From positions 124,001 through 188,000 of the forward strand of contig DASUNM010000002.1 of assembly GCA_036277115.1 (NCBI GenBank): DNA of 64,000 bases, written 5' to 3'. The position numbers were made by a program, and so were the translations under genes. The notes beneath the pieces were generated by a model that ran no database searches, was not told where the DNA came from, and saw only the letters and a program-made list of their open reading frames with translations. The stretch's first letter is position 1. Every line of letters starts with the position of its first letter. Shown piece after piece: positions 49,980 through 59,502 of the stretch. The stretch is from Pyrinomonadaceae bacterium (GTDB lineage Bacteria; Acidobacteriota; Blastocatellia; Pyrinomonadales; Pyrinomonadaceae).

Positions 49980-52900
49980 CTAGAAATTGAATCTGAGATT
50001 GAGGGTGACCCTTCTGTTCCCGGCACCTGAACCGCCACCGCCAAATCCGCCAAATCCGCCAAAGAATGATAAGCCGAGCGACTGGCCAAAGTTGGGCGAT
50101 GATATGTTTCCTTCGGGTTGTCGCAGATTCACATGATTGAACAGGTTCTGAATGCTTACCGATACGTTCAGCGAGTAGCGTCCGGGCGCACCGCCGCCAC
50201 CGGGGCCACCCACCATCATGCCGCCGCCCGGAGGGCCACCGCCGCCGGGACCACGTTGGCCACCGCCGCCGGGCATTGACGGGCCGCTGCGACCGCCGCC
50301 ACCACGTTGGCCGCCACCACCACCCGCCGAACCGCGGGGCGCAGATTCTCCGCCGAAGGTAAACGTGCGGCTCACATTAAGGTTGACCACGACCGAACCT
50401 GGACTCTGTCCATAGTTCCGGGGAATGAACACATTGTCTGTTCTTGTGTAGTCAAAAGCCGTGCAACGACTCGCGTTCTCGGTGCAAAACGCGTTCAGTT
50501 GCGCGAACGTGGGCCGCTCGTTAAAGGCCCGGTCCAGATTGAGATCCTGGCCGGTAGTAATGTTGAACGGCGGACCTGTGTTAGCAATGATGAACGGATT
50601 GAAGACGATTCCCCACCACCCTGGAGTAATCGTTCCGATCAGGGTGAAGCGATGCCGCACGTCTCCTGATGTGCGGCCGAACTCAGTCGAAAGATCGTAC
50701 GAGTTCATCGGCAAACCCGTGGCGCCAAATCCATCCATGTCACCCTGCGCTTTGCTCAGGTTGTATGAGCCGTTCAGCGAGAGTCTCGGGTTCAAGCGGC
50801 TGTTAAAGCCAATGAACATCTGGCTCATGCGGAACTTGCCGCTTCCTTCGTACTGATAGATATCGCCGACGCCCGGTGTCGGCCGCGTCGTAAAGTTCGG
50901 CGGCAGCGGCGCGTTGATATCGCGCAGGCGAATGCCATGAGTCATGCGCATCGTGTACGCGCCGAGAAACATCGTCATGTTTCTGGGCAACTGACGTTCG
51001 ACCTGGAGACCCATCAGATAAAGATTCGGCGTCTGAAGGTTCGGGTCCACCCGGTAGATGGTCTGCTGGGTGGCCGGAACTATCGCGAGCTGCGCGGTCG
51101 TGGGTACCACCGGGAAGTTGTTGAGTAAGCCAAATGCGGGATTTGCGGCCTGCTCCGCAGCTGTGGGTGGTCGCCCGGAGCCGTCGGGATTCCGGAAGAT
51201 AAATTCAGGAACCGCATATTGAATTTGATTCGTGCCGTTGAAGCGATTTGCAAAAAGCGTCTGGCCTTCACTGAAGCGGTTGTAAAAAACGCCGATGCCG
51301 CCGCGGATGACCATTTGCGGCGGGCGGGTCGATTGAGCGCCGCCGCCGGGTGACCAGGCAAAGCCAAGGCGCGGCGCAAAATTGAACCTGCTGTCGGCGT
51401 TGGTCTGATACTCGTAACGTAGTCCGTAGCTGAGCGTAAAGTTGGGCCTGATCCGCCAATCATCCTGCACATAAACGGCCAGGTCAGTCTGTGAAACCGA
51501 TGCCAACGGATTCCCCGTATTGATGCCGAACTGGGAAGCGCCCCCACCCAGGATGCGGATACACTGAGCCGCCGTCGCAGCGCCGCAATACGCCTGCTGC
51601 TGCGCAGTCAAACCCTGCGCAGAAATCAGCGCCGTCCGGCGATAACGTTCAATGCTGGTCAGGAAAGTGTTCGTGCCCGCTAATGGATTATTCGCCGCGT
51701 CAAACTCCGGGCCAAAGCCGCCGGTGAATGACCAACTGCCGCCGAAATTATTCGGACTGATATCGTCGATGTTTACATTGCGCACGCGCCCACCGAACTT
51801 AACGGTGTGCAAGCCCCTCTGCATCTGCGTAAAGTTGTTCAGTTCCCAACTGGTTCTCTCGTTCGATGCGAGGCCGATCTGCGAGCAGCTGGCGTCGGGA
51901 ATGGCGCAACCGCCAAATGCCGAACTGACGGTGAGCACGGGAATGGTGTTATTGCCGAACGACTGGTTCCGGCTTCGCGAGAACTGAAAACGCGTCTCGT
52001 TAATCGTCGTCGCGTTCAGCACGGCAGTTTCCGTCAACTGTACGTTGTGATTAGTGTTCTCGCCATCGTAAGCGCGCACCGGCAGCGAGAAACCATTGCC
52101 TAAGCCAAGATTTTCACTGACGCTCCGATTAAAGTTGTAGCGCCCGATAAGAGTGTTCCGCTCGTTGATTGCGTATTCGAGGCGGATGCCTAAGTTGGTG
52201 CGGTCACGAGGCGACAGAATGGCAATACCAAATTCTGTCGGCGCGAAATTTGGATCGCTCACATTGAGGACCGTGGCGCGGATAAGATCGTTGTCTTCCT
52301 CTTCGTTCCGGTTGATGTCGAAAAAGAACGACATCTTGTTCTTAATAATTGGTCCGCTAACGTTGCCGCCGTACCGGCGGATCTGATATGGCGCCCGCTT
52401 GCTAGAGCTAACCGCGAACGGATTGCGCGAGTTCAAGCTTTCATCGGTAAAGCTGAAATTGGCGCCGCCGCGGAACTTGTCAGTGCCGGGACGGGTCAGA
52501 ATATCGACACGACCTGAAGGCTGATCGTTTTCCGCCGCGAATGGATTCTGGTTAATACGAATCTCGCGAATGGATTCCTTCGGCGGCATGTTCGCGCCGG
52601 AAAAACCGTCGATGAAAATCTGGCCGCCGCCCGGACCGATCGAAGGGCCGGCCAGCGCCTGCAAGGCGGCCGCGAGCTCGTCCGGATCGTCCGGCAGCGC
52701 TTCCAGGTCCTTGCCGCTGATTACTTGTTGATTGGCGTTGTTGGCAGCGTCGGTATTAATCGGCGTGTCAGCCGCGACACTCACTTCGCTTTCAATCTCG
52801 GCGACTTTCAATGTGAGGGTGAGCGGATCGCGACGAGCAGTCGTGACTTCGACCTCAACCGGCTCAGACGCTGAGAAGCCGGCCGCTTCAGCGTGAATCA

Positions 52901-53141
52901 TGTATTTGCCCGGCGTGAGGCCGTTGAATACATAACCGCCATCGGCGCCCGACTGGGCCGTTTTCGGCGCGCCGCCCGAAGCATCAGTAAGCGTTACCGT
53001 GGCGCCAACAATGACGGCGCCAACTTCGTCGTTGACCGAACCGCGCAAAGTTGCTCGCGTTTGCGCACTGGCAGTTGCGCAAATCGCCACTGTCAGAAGA
53101 CATGCAGATATTAAAGTTAATAGTTTTCTAGTCATCATCAA
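49980..53141 (-). CDS. TonB-dependent receptor with carboxypeptidase-regulatory-like N-domain (Oar type)
   Basis: 1053 residues. Signal peptide (to ~26), CarboxypepD_reg-like beta-sandwich (28-110, ATLRGSVNDEVGAVIVGATV), plug (about 125-215, VISGKDLEALPDDPDELAAA, GGGQIFIDGFSGANMPPKES), then a 22-stranded-type barrel ending in Phe (LNLRFNF), the outer-membrane insertion signal. A Gly/Pro-rich tract (about 930-990) interrupts the barrel near its end, an unusual low-complexity loop. No TonB box was recognised. Oar-like receptors are abundant in Acidobacteriota; the ligand is unknown. The next gene upstream (DUF5666-like) carries a similar Gly/Pro-rich tract. Confidence 0.88.
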   Translation of the reverse strand: MMMTRKLLTLISACLLTVAICATASAQTRATLRGSVNDEVGAVIVGATVTLTDASGGAPKTAQSGADGGYVFNGLTPGKYMIHAEAAGFSASEPVEVEVTTARRDPLTLTLKVAEIESEVSVAADTPINTDAANNANQQVISGKDLEALPDDPDELAAALQALAGPSIGPGGGQIFIDGFSGANMPPKESIREIRINQNPFAAENDQPSGRVDILTRPGTDKFRGGANFSFTDESLNSRNPFAVSSSKRAPYQIRRYGGNVSGPIIKNKMSFFFDINRNEEEDNDLIRATVLNVSDPNFAPTEFGIAILSPRDRTNLGIRLEYAINERNTLIGRYNFNRSVSENLGLGNGFSLPVRAYDGENTNHNVQLTETAVLNATTINETRFQFSRSRNQSFGNNTIPVLTVSSAFGGCAIPDASCSQIGLASNERTSWELNNFTQMQRGLHTVKFGGRVRNVNIDDISPNNFGGSWSFTGGFGPEFDAANNPLAGTNTFLTSIERYRRTALISAQGLTAQQQAYCGAATAAQCIRILGGGASQFGINTGNPLASVSQTDLAVYVQDDWRIRPNFTLSYGLRYEYQTNADSRFNFAPRLGFAWSPGGGAQSTRPPQMVIRGGIGVFYNRFSEGQTLFANRFNGTNQIQYAVPEFIFRNPDGSGRPPTAAEQAANPAFGLLNNFPVVPTTAQLAIVPATQQTIYRVDPNLQTPNLYLMGLQVERQLPRNMTMFLGAYTMRMTHGIRLRDINAPLPPNFTTRPTPGVGDIYQYEGSGKFRMSQMFIGFNSRLNPRLSLNGSYNLSKAQGDMDGFGATGLPMNSYDLSTEFGRTSGDVRHRFTLIGTITPGWWGIVFNPFIIANTGPPFNITTGQDLNLDRAFNERPTFAQLNAFCTENASRCTAFDYTRTDNVFIPRNYGQSPGSVVVNLNVSRTFTFGGESAPRGSAGGGGGQRGGGGRSGPSMPGGGGQRGPGGGGPPGGGMMVGGPGGGGAPGRYSLNVSVSIQNLFNHVNLRQPEGNISSPNFGQSLGLSFFGGFGGFGGGGSGAGNRRVTLNLRFNF

Positions 53142-53224
53142 TTCTCTTTCAAAACTGCGAGCGCAGCGTAATCAAATGCGAGGGGGGCGCTCATTTCGTT
53201 CGCGTTGAGTTACTCGAAAAAACC

Positions 53225-54475
53225 TCACGGACCACCGCCGCCGAACATGCCGCCAAAGTTTCCTTGCAGATCAACGTTCGAGGGTCGAGGCTGCCCGCCG
53301 CCGCCGGCTGCCTGGCGTTGCGCCAGCATCGTCAGCAGCGGCTCAACACCGGTGACCATTGACACTGCCGTCAGGCGGGTTTGATCCGCGCCCGGCAGAG
53401 TGGACATGATGATCATGTCGCCAACTTTGATCTCGGTGATGGCAATCGTTGGGAGGCGCTCGATCATATCGGCCATGCTCGGTCCTCCGCCTCCGGCGGG
53501 CGGACCGCCCGGGCCTGCCGGGCCTCCACCACCAGGACGTTGTCCCGCGCCGGGCCCTTGAGGCTGTCCCTGCGGAGGCGCGGTGCCTCCGGCCGGTGGC
53601 GCGCCGCCTCCTGCCGGTGGACCTCCAGGACCTCCGGGGCCGCCACCCATCATTCCGGTGAAGCGACGCACGACAGTGTCAGGCTTGAGCACGATCGTCA
53701 TCGGTTTCTTCGTTTGCAGATCGTTAATCGTAATCGTGTTCGTCGCCGGATCGACTGCGGTAACTGTTCCGCCGGCGATCTTGAATGTTCCGAACACCAC
53801 TTCTTCCGGCGTCAAACGCAAACCGTCGGCGCTTTTGTCGCCGAGAGCGCGTAATTGATCGCCGACTTTCACCTCTTCAAAACTGCTCCGCTTCGCGTCG
53901 CTGTATTTAGGGATCGAATCAGGCGGGTAACGCAGAACTTTTGTCTTGTCGCTGATCGGAATGACAACCGACTGTGGTCCGCCCATCAACGCCCGGCTGG
54001 TGATCGTGACTTCTTTCGTCGTCGGGTTCGTGGAAGCGACAATGCCGCTGACGCCACGACGACGCCACTCCATCCGTTCCTTTTCCTGCTTCTGCGCGAT
54101 ATCGGATTGACTGACGACAACAATCTGTTGCGCCGGAACTGATTTGCGATCAGCTGCGACAAAACCGCGCGCGTAAATGCCGTCGCCAACCGTAATCTCA
54201 GTCAGCGAAGTCTTAATGGCTTTCGTGCGATCGGTTACGCCCGGGGGCATGCGGTCGAACGTCGTCTTTTCGCTGGTGTTAACCAACACCACCGAACCCG
54301 CGTCGGTCTTGATGGTCAATGTGCCTGCGGCCGCGTTCTTCTCGGTGACCTTGCCCCTCACACTCGTGGTTGTAATGGCCGGGTCGCCGGGTTGCTGGGG
54401 TGATATTGAAATGGCTTGCGCGGTCGCAAACGCGAAGACAACAAAAAGCCCAATGAATGAAAGTGTTCTTTTCAC
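53225..54475 (-). CDS. Exported DUF5666-like multi-domain protein
   Basis: 416 residues. Signal peptide (MKRTLSFIGLFVVFAFATAQ), then three repeats of a small OB/beta-barrel-like module of the DUF5666 kind, each with a VxGxV...TITI...V.VGD..RARG pattern: VRGKVTEKNAAAGTLTIKTD, VSGIVASTNPTTKEVTITSR and AGGTVTAVDPATNTITINDL. A long Gly/Pro-rich tract (about 275-335) and a final module (ITEIKVGDMIIMSTLPGADQ) follow. Function unknown; periplasmic or secreted. It is 83 nt upstream of the TonB receptor on the same strand, so co-transcription is likely. Confidence 0.75.
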   Translation of the reverse strand: MKRTLSFIGLFVVFAFATAQAISISPQQPGDPAITTTSVRGKVTEKNAAAGTLTIKTDAGSVVLVNTSEKTTFDRMPPGVTDRTKAIKTSLTEITVGDGIYARGFVAADRKSVPAQQIVVVSQSDIAQKQEKERMEWRRRGVSGIVASTNPTTKEVTITSRALMGGPQSVVIPISDKTKVLRYPPDSIPKYSDAKRSSFEEVKVGDQLRALGDKSADGLRLTPEEVVFGTFKIAGGTVTAVDPATNTITINDLQTKKPMTIVLKPDTVVRRFTGMMGGGPGGPGGPPAGGGAPPAGGTAPPQGQPQGPGAGQRPGGGGPAGPGGPPAGGGGPSMADMIERLPTIAITEIKVGDMIIMSTLPGADQTRLTAVSMVTGVEPLLTMLAQRQAAGGGGQPRPSNVDLQGNFGGMFGGGGP

Positions 54476-54621
54476 AATGTTCAGATTGCCCCCTGTGGAA
54501 GTAATCTCATCTACGCCCTAAACGTGTCGTTAGTTGCACAAATATCGAGGGAATAAGTCATTTGCCAGCCTCTGAAAAGACGCTCACCGGGCCGGGTTCA
54601 TTAACATTCCATCGACTGTTC

Positions 54622-55020
54622 TTACCGTTTCTCTTCCGCCTTGTGCTCGGCGTCCTGCTGAGCCACAAGCGCGTCAAACTTTTTCTGCTGTTCTGTGTTC
54701 AGCAATGCGCGAATCTTTGCGCGGGCATTCAACCGCGGCGTTTCGAAACGCGGCCGCAGCTCCTCGCGCAGCGCGCGATAATCGTTGCGCGTCTGATCCA
54801 AAATCGTGCGCACGTCGGTGGCCTGCTGATCGGTGAGATTCAGCTCCTGCCGCATCTTCTCGAACCGTTGTTCATGCTTGCCGCGATCGCGCCCGTTGCG
54901 CCCCGCGCTCGCGCGCGAACGATACAGGCCGGTCAGCGCCGCGCCCGTGACTGAACCGAGCAGGAACACCGCCACCAGCACCAACCAAATCTTCAATGTC
55001 GTTCGACCTGTTAACGTCAT
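54622..55020 (-). CDS. Membrane-anchored LTXXQ (Spy/CpxP/CnrX-like) periplasmic protein
   Basis: 132 residues. One N-terminal transmembrane helix (about 9-31, LKIWLVLVAVFLLGSVTGAAL), then an all-helical periplasmic part with the LTXXQ motif (ELNLTDQQATDVRTILDQTR) and the second hairpin (ARAKIRALLNTEQQKKFDAL). The Spy/CpxP family contains chaperones and the metal sensors CnrX/ZraP. Its start overlaps the stop of the upstream membrane protein by 4 nt, and a sigma-factor gene precedes both. The trio therefore resembles sigma/anti-sigma/periplasmic-sensor modules such as CnrYXH (inference). Confidence 0.75.
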   Translation of the reverse strand: MTLTGRTTLKIWLVLVAVFLLGSVTGAALTGLYRSRASAGRNGRDRGKHEQRFEKMRQELNLTDQQATDVRTILDQTRNDYRALREELRPRFETPRLNARAKIRALLNTEQQKKFDALVAQQDAEHKAEEKR

Positions 55021-55439
55021 TTTTTGTTCTCCCGATTGCTACGTTCCACCACAATGGTGAGCACGTCATCGCGCGACAAAATATTTTGGTTGAGGACTGC
55101 CTGCTCGATCCCGGGGTTAGTCGTATCGGAGAGCGCCTCTTCGAAAATGCCAAAGCCGACCGGCGTCGTGTTTGATTCCGCCGTCCAAATCGTCAGGCCG
55201 CCCGCCAGCATCGCAATCAAAGCCATCGCGGGGATCGCCCGCCAGGCGATTAGCGGCAACGATTGCCATCCGGTTGAAGGTTCGCGCCGCCCTTCGTCGA
55301 TCCGGGCGCGAATGCGTGTGAACAGAAACGGGGCAGTCGAAGCTGCTTCAATTTCCTGCTCGTCAGCAGCCGCGGCGCGCAAAACCAGCTTGCCGAAGCG
55401 GTCAAGTTGCTCGTCGTTTTGGGGGTTCTTTCCAAACAT
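55017..55439 (-). CDS. Single-pass membrane protein, probable anti-sigma factor
   Basis: 140 residues. A cytoplasmic N-terminal ~70 residues (DEQLDRFGKLVLRAAAADEQ...RIRARIDEGRREP), a transmembrane helix (about 72-90, AIPAMALIAMLAGGLTIW) and a short periplasmic tail. No zinc motif. Position between an ECF sigma gene and an LTXXQ periplasmic protein, with an ATGA-type overlap to the latter, is the main argument for anti-sigma function; sequence resemblance alone would not suffice. Confidence 0.6.
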   Translation of the reverse strand: MFGKNPQNDEQLDRFGKLVLRAAAADEQEIEAASTAPFLFTRIRARIDEGRREPSTGWQSLPLIAWRAIPAMALIAMLAGGLTIWTAESNTTPVGFGIFEEALSDTTNPGIEQAVLNQNILSRDDVLTIVVERSNRENKK

Positions 55440-55547
55440 GGTGCCTAATCTCCGCTTTTCCGTGCGTTTAGCTCCACAAACCAGAGACGACCAAGCCGCC
55501 CACGGGGTTACACGCAGTTATTGTTCTGGCCGCTAAAGGCGGCAAAC

Positions 55548-56126
55548 CTACACAAACTTCTTCATGATCCGGCGCAAGTGCGCCCGGGCGCGATGCGCGC
55601 GCACCTTCACTTTCGAGATCGACCAGTTGGTCATCTCGGAAATTTCCGCCACCGAAAAACCCTCGACATCGAGCAGGGTGAGCACCAAACGGTCTTCCGC
55701 GCTCAAACGCGTGAGCAGCTTCAAAGCCAGATCGCGCGAAACGAGTGCGCCTTCAATGTCGCTGCGGGCGGAGCGAAGCTGGGTGGAAAAATCGTGCGTC
55801 TCGGTTTCCGTGAGATCGCCCAGCGACTGTTCTGAGCGGCGCCGCTGGCGGCGCAACTGGTCGTAACAGGCATTGACGGTGATCTGTGCGAGCCAAGCTT
55901 TGAATGATGCTTCGTGAGTTCCGTGATAAGTGTGCAGTGCGAGGTAAAGTTTCGTGAAGGTGTCCTGAATTATCTCTTCGATCTGTTCACGCTGCGCAAA
56001 GAAGCGTCCAGCGATGCGCCCCACCTGGCGACGATGACGATTGAAGAGCGTTTCGAACGCGGCCTCGTCACCGGTTCCCGCAGCAGCGACCAGCGCGTCA
56101 TCTGTCGGTTGTTCGGCAGGATGCAC
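55548..56126 (-). CDS. ECF RNA polymerase sigma factor
   Basis: 192 residues. Region 2 (AFETLFNRHRRQVGRIAGRF, IEEIIQDTFTKLYLALHTYH, FKAWLAQITVNACYDQLRRQ) and region 4 (RLSAEDRLVLTLLDVEGFSV, AEISEMTNWSISKVKVRAHR) are complete. It belongs to the extracytoplasmic-function group. The downstream gene, 108 nt away, encodes a membrane protein and then an LTXXQ sensor, probably forming its regulatory module. Confidence 0.9.
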   Translation of the reverse strand: MHPAEQPTDDALVAAAGTGDEAAFETLFNRHRRQVGRIAGRFFAQREQIEEIIQDTFTKLYLALHTYHGTHEASFKAWLAQITVNACYDQLRRQRRRSEQSLGDLTETETHDFSTQLRSARSDIEGALVSRDLALKLLTRLSAEDRLVLTLLDVEGFSVAEISEMTNWSISKVKVRAHRARAHLRRIMKKFV

Positions 56127-56156
56127 AATCGTTTCTTCGCACGCGGTCGGTCGCGA

Positions 56157-57101
56157 TCAAACCTTTGCCGACTCAGACTTCTTCCAACTGAGACGATAAC
56201 GGGCCGTCAAGGCCAGGCCCAGACTAGTGACGAGCAAACCGCCGACGACAATCGGCCACACATACGGCAGAGAGGTCATGATCACCCAAAACGTGACGCC
56301 GATCAGCAACGTGACGGACTCAGATTTAAGTTTAGGAAAAAATCGGCGTTGTAACCAACGACCGGTGGCGGCCGAAATAACCGCGCGGCCGAAGAGCGTG
56401 GCCACGACCACCAGCAGAAACGCCAGCAGCGCCACGATCGCGCCAACTATTGAAGGCAGAATCAGTAAACAGAGAAACACACCCACGGTTATTGCAATCG
56501 AGCCCACCAGCCCGATGATGGCGACCCGCAAACTGGTCAGCTGCAGACGCGCGACCGCGCGACTGACGGTGTTCGGCATCGCGGCGGTGAGCGCCAAGGC
56601 AATGACGAACCAAAAGAGAATTGCCAGCAGCCGCATCCCGAAAAAGACTGCTGAGAACTGTGGCTGCAATAAGCTAAACGGCTCGCGCATCAGTCGCTTC
56701 AGCTGCTCTTCATAGCCGGCGTACATGATCGTCACGGATTTCGGGTCGCGGCCCTGCTCAGATTTGTCGTGATGATAAACGCCGCCGATGACAATCACGT
56801 CGCCGCCGATGCGCGAGCCCGTTCGCTGCACGACTGAGCCGCCGATCGACGCAACGTCGCCTTCGACTGTGCCCTCGACGATGACATCGCCGCCGAACGC
56901 GATGGCGCCTTCTTTCACCGTGCCGGTAATGCGAATCGATTGTCCCATGCCGAAGACGGTGCCCTTGTTGACGCCTTCAATGACGCGCGCATTGGGATCC
57001 GCGGGAGGGGGAAGTGCGGCGGTCTGAGCCTTGGCGAAGGTGAAGATTAACAATATGGCCGCGATGACAAAGGGGATCAGGCACGCGGGCCGGGCGTTAA
57101 T

Positions 57102-57122
<21 letters not shown>
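56157..57122 (-). CDS. Polytopic membrane protein with beta-helix-like N-domain
   Basis: At least 321 residues from ATG 57120-57122 (MTSGRWQINARPACLIPFVI); the frame opens at 57236, but those extra codons are translated heptad repeat. Even the preferred start codon lies inside the repeat. A signal/TM segment is followed by a short parallel-beta repeat region (VFGMGQSIRITGTVKEGAIA, FGGDVIVEGTVEGDVASIGG, SRIGGDVIVIGGVYHH), like polymer-forming bactofilin-type domains, and then four or more transmembrane helices in the C-terminal half. Function unknown; the architecture suggests an envelope scaffold. It is co-oriented with the upstream sigma/anti-sigma pair. Confidence 0.7.
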
Positions 57123-57223
<101 letters not shown>

Positions 57224-57256
57224 GAGGCGAAGTCATCGAATGGACGTGGCGGTCTC

Positions 57257-57841
57257 CTATTCGATGATTTGGGTGCGGTGATAACTGGCGATTAACCGAG
57301 GCAGCAGGAAAACTGAGCCAATGAAAACGAAAGCGATCAGAGCGCCAATGCCGTACGGGCTGGCCACGGCGGCCTGGCCAATCATGCGACCAATGATCGC
57401 GAAGCCCTCCGCGGCTTCCAGGACGGCTTGGGACAGAACTTCAAGTAAGCGGGCGACAATCCGCAAAGAATTGCGCGCCGGTTGCAGCACTAATGCTCCG
57501 GATGCGGCGCCCAGCAGTGCGAAAGCGGTGACCGCAAGCATCGCGCATAATTGCAGCGCCCGCCGTCGCTCGGATTTTTCACGCAGCCCGCGCAGGTTGT
57601 GTTCAGCATGCGTGGCCACCACGCGCGTGAAGTTTTCCGGAAGCTTAATACGTAACGAACTGCTGAACGCTGCATCGAGGGTGCATAGAAGTTGGCGCTG
57701 ACTGCGCAGTTCTCCGGCGCAGTCCGAACACTCGTTTAGGTGTGCTTCGAAAGTTTCGAGCGCAACCCCACTCAACTCACCGTCAAGATAGGCGGCGATT
57801 TCTTCGCGCGGGCAAATGTCTTTGTCAGCCGTTAACGTCAT
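57257..57841 (-). CDS. Zinc-finger anti-sigma factor (ZAS type), membrane-bound
   Basis: 194 residues. An N-terminal zinc-binding anti-sigma domain with Cys10, His34, Cys38 and Cys41 (HLNECSDC; H-x3-C-x2-C), then two transmembrane helices (about 90-115, ALQLCAMLAVTAFALLGAAS, and about 165-186, IGALIAFVFIGSVFLLPRLI). It begins 14 nt after the sigma-factor stop. It should hold that sigma factor inactive at the membrane; the helices imply an envelope signal, although there is almost no periplasmic domain to sense it. Confidence 0.85.
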   Translation of the reverse strand: MTLTADKDICPREEIAAYLDGELSGVALETFEAHLNECSDCAGELRSQRQLLCTLDAAFSSSLRIKLPENFTRVVATHAEHNLRGLREKSERRRALQLCAMLAVTAFALLGAASGALVLQPARNSLRIVARLLEVLSQAVLEAAEGFAIIGRMIGQAAVASPYGIGALIAFVFIGSVFLLPRLIASYHRTQIIE

Positions 57842-57855
57842 CGAAACAGTTCCGG

Positions 57856-58461
57856 TTAGGCGGTCGTGATGCCCCTCTGTACCAGCAGATCACGCATCGC
57901 TTCCCGGGCCCGAAACAGCCGGTTCTTCACCGTGCCCAATGGCAGACCGGTAACTTCGGCAATCTCGTCATAGCTCAGATCATTTGAATGGCGCAGCACG
58001 ATTAATTCGCGGTACGCCGTGGGCAGCATATGGACGACCGTTTCAATTTCCGAGCAGCGTTCGTTACGTTCGCTCTCTTGTTCCGGCGTCAGTCGCCGGC
58101 TGTCGATTGTGATTGCCGGCCGCTCGTCTTCGTTTGAACCAATGGTTGTCTCGCGCGCGGCGCCGCGCCGCAGATGATCGATCGCGGCGTTGTGGGCAAT
58201 CTTGTAAATCCAGGTCGAAAACTTGAACTCCGAACGATAGCGGGACAACGAACCGTAAACTTTAATGAAGACTTCCTGCGTTAGATCGAGCGCCGCGTCG
58301 TAATCGCCGACCATGCGATAGACGTAGGCCGCAATCGGCCGCTGATAGCGGCGCACCAGTTCTTCAAACCCGGACTCGCGGCCGGCGAGCGCACTCAGCA
58401 CAAGCTCGCTATCGGCCAACGCGTTCCAGTTCGCCACTGCCGTCGAAGTTCTCATTTGCAA
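57856..58461 (-). CDS. ECF RNA polymerase sigma factor (RpoE-like)
   Basis: 201 residues with complete region 2 (GFEELVRRYQRPIAAYVYRM, DAALDLTQEVFIKVYGSLSR, KFSTWIYKIAHNAAIDHLRR) and region 4 (MLPTAYRELIVLRHSNDLSY, DEIAEVTGLPLGTVKNRLFR). Very typical of RpoE-type factors. It is paired with the zinc anti-sigma gene just downstream. It lies 120 nt downstream of the pilM-like gene, from which it is separated by a 9-bp tandem array, so it may be transcribed separately. Confidence 0.93.
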   Translation of the reverse strand: MQMRTSTAVANWNALADSELVLSALAGRESGFEELVRRYQRPIAAYVYRMVGDYDAALDLTQEVFIKVYGSLSRYRSEFKFSTWIYKIAHNAAIDHLRRGAARETTIGSNEDERPAITIDSRRLTPEQESERNERCSEIETVVHMLPTAYRELIVLRHSNDLSYDEIAEVTGLPLGTVKNRLFRAREAMRDLLVQRGITTA

Positions 58462-58514
58462 TTGCTTCGGGTTTACGTCTCGAGGAAAGCCAAAGTTTCA
58501 ACGATGGGTCTCAT

Positions 58515-58565
58515 TTGTCCCATAGGTCACATAGGACACATGGGACACATGGGACACATGGGACA
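58515..58565. repeat. Nine-bp tandem array (CATGGGACA) with inverted half-unit
   Basis: Five 9-bp units 58521-58565 (CATAGGTCA CATAGGACA then CATGGGACA x3), preceded by the inverted half-unit TGTCCCAT (58516-58523). It lies in the 120-nt gap between the pilM-like and sigma-factor genes. Confidence 0.75.
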
Positions 58566-58581
58566 TGCGATTATCGGGACC

Positions 58582-59502
58582 TTACCACGCCATGCGCGCT
58601 AAGCCCGCCGGCCCGGCAACCAGATCGAAAGGCAAATCGCCGGGCACTGTCAGTCCGACGTCCGCCGCGCCCAGGGGCTGAAGTCTCACGCCTAACGTCT
58701 CTTCGGCAATTTCCGCAACGCGTTTTTTGTCGAGACGGTCGCCCATCACCAGCAATCGGCCTACTGTTCCGTCCCCGTTGGATCCCGACCGGTCGCGATA
58801 GAAAAGGAGGATGCGATGTAATTCGTCGTCACATTCCGCTGTTTCGCAGAAAACGCTACGCAGGGTCAGCGGCCGGTTGTTCCGCATGAGCACGGCCGTG
58901 AAGCCTTCGTCATGCGCGCTGAGCAGCAGTCCGTCTCCAGCGGCGCCGCCTCGTAGCCACTGCTCTTCGCCCACATGACGCGGCAGTACAAGTCCCATCT
59001 GCCACCCGAGCGCGGCAAACACAGATTCGTATTCCGCCAACACCGACAGCCGGACTCCCGTGACCAGATAGCGCGCCTGCTTTTGTTGATTGCCAGGTAG
59101 TTCCTCGCGGCCCAAACGCAGTTCAGAAAGCGGGGCGCCAAAGGCGCGCTCGATTTTCCATTCCAGAACCTCTTCAATTTCGCGGCGAGATCCGCCGGCC
59201 GCTTCAATCGTCAGAATTGCGGAGCGCGTCGTAGCTTCGGGCAGGGTGACTGACCATTTTCGCTGGCGCAACAATCCGGCGCTGGTCACCAGGTCCGACA
59301 AAGATTCGATCAGCGCCTCCGGCTCGGCAATATTGCTTTCATCAAAGCTGGCTTTGATCAGGTTCGCCGGAAGGTTCACCGTGGCGGCGCGCTTGAGTAC
59401 AAATGAGCCGCGCGCGCGGTCAAGCTGCACTACTGATGCCGCACTGCTTTCAATGCCGACGGCCGCCGAGGGAAATCGTGGTTGGAGGAGTTTGTCCAGC
59501 AT
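58582..59502 (-). CDS. pilM: PilM-like actin-fold type IV pilus/T2SS assembly protein
   Basis: 306 residues, slightly shorter than typical PilM (about 350). N-terminal AAVGIESSAASVVQLDRARG is a phosphate-1-like strand-turn of the actin/FtsA fold; WSVTLPEATTRSAILTIEAA, REIEEVLEWKIERAFGAPLS and YLVTGVRLSVLAEYESVFAA follow the PilM pattern. It should sit on the inner face of the membrane in the pilus/secretion platform. PilN/PilO homologues are not visible downstream. The ATG at 59500-59502 directly abuts a heptad array; no Shine-Dalgarno is visible because the array occupies that position. Confidence 0.7.
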   Translation of the reverse strand: MLDKLLQPRFPSAAVGIESSAASVVQLDRARGSFVLKRAATVNLPANLIKASFDESNIAEPEALIESLSDLVTSAGLLRQRKWSVTLPEATTRSAILTIEAAGGSRREIEEVLEWKIERAFGAPLSELRLGREELPGNQQKQARYLVTGVRLSVLAEYESVFAALGWQMGLVLPRHVGEEQWLRGGAAGDGLLLSAHDEGFTAVLMRNNRPLTLRSVFCETAECDDELHRILLFYRDRSGSNGDGTVGRLLVMGDRLDKKRVAEIAEETLGVRLQPLGAADVGLTVPGDLPFDLVAGPAGLARMAW

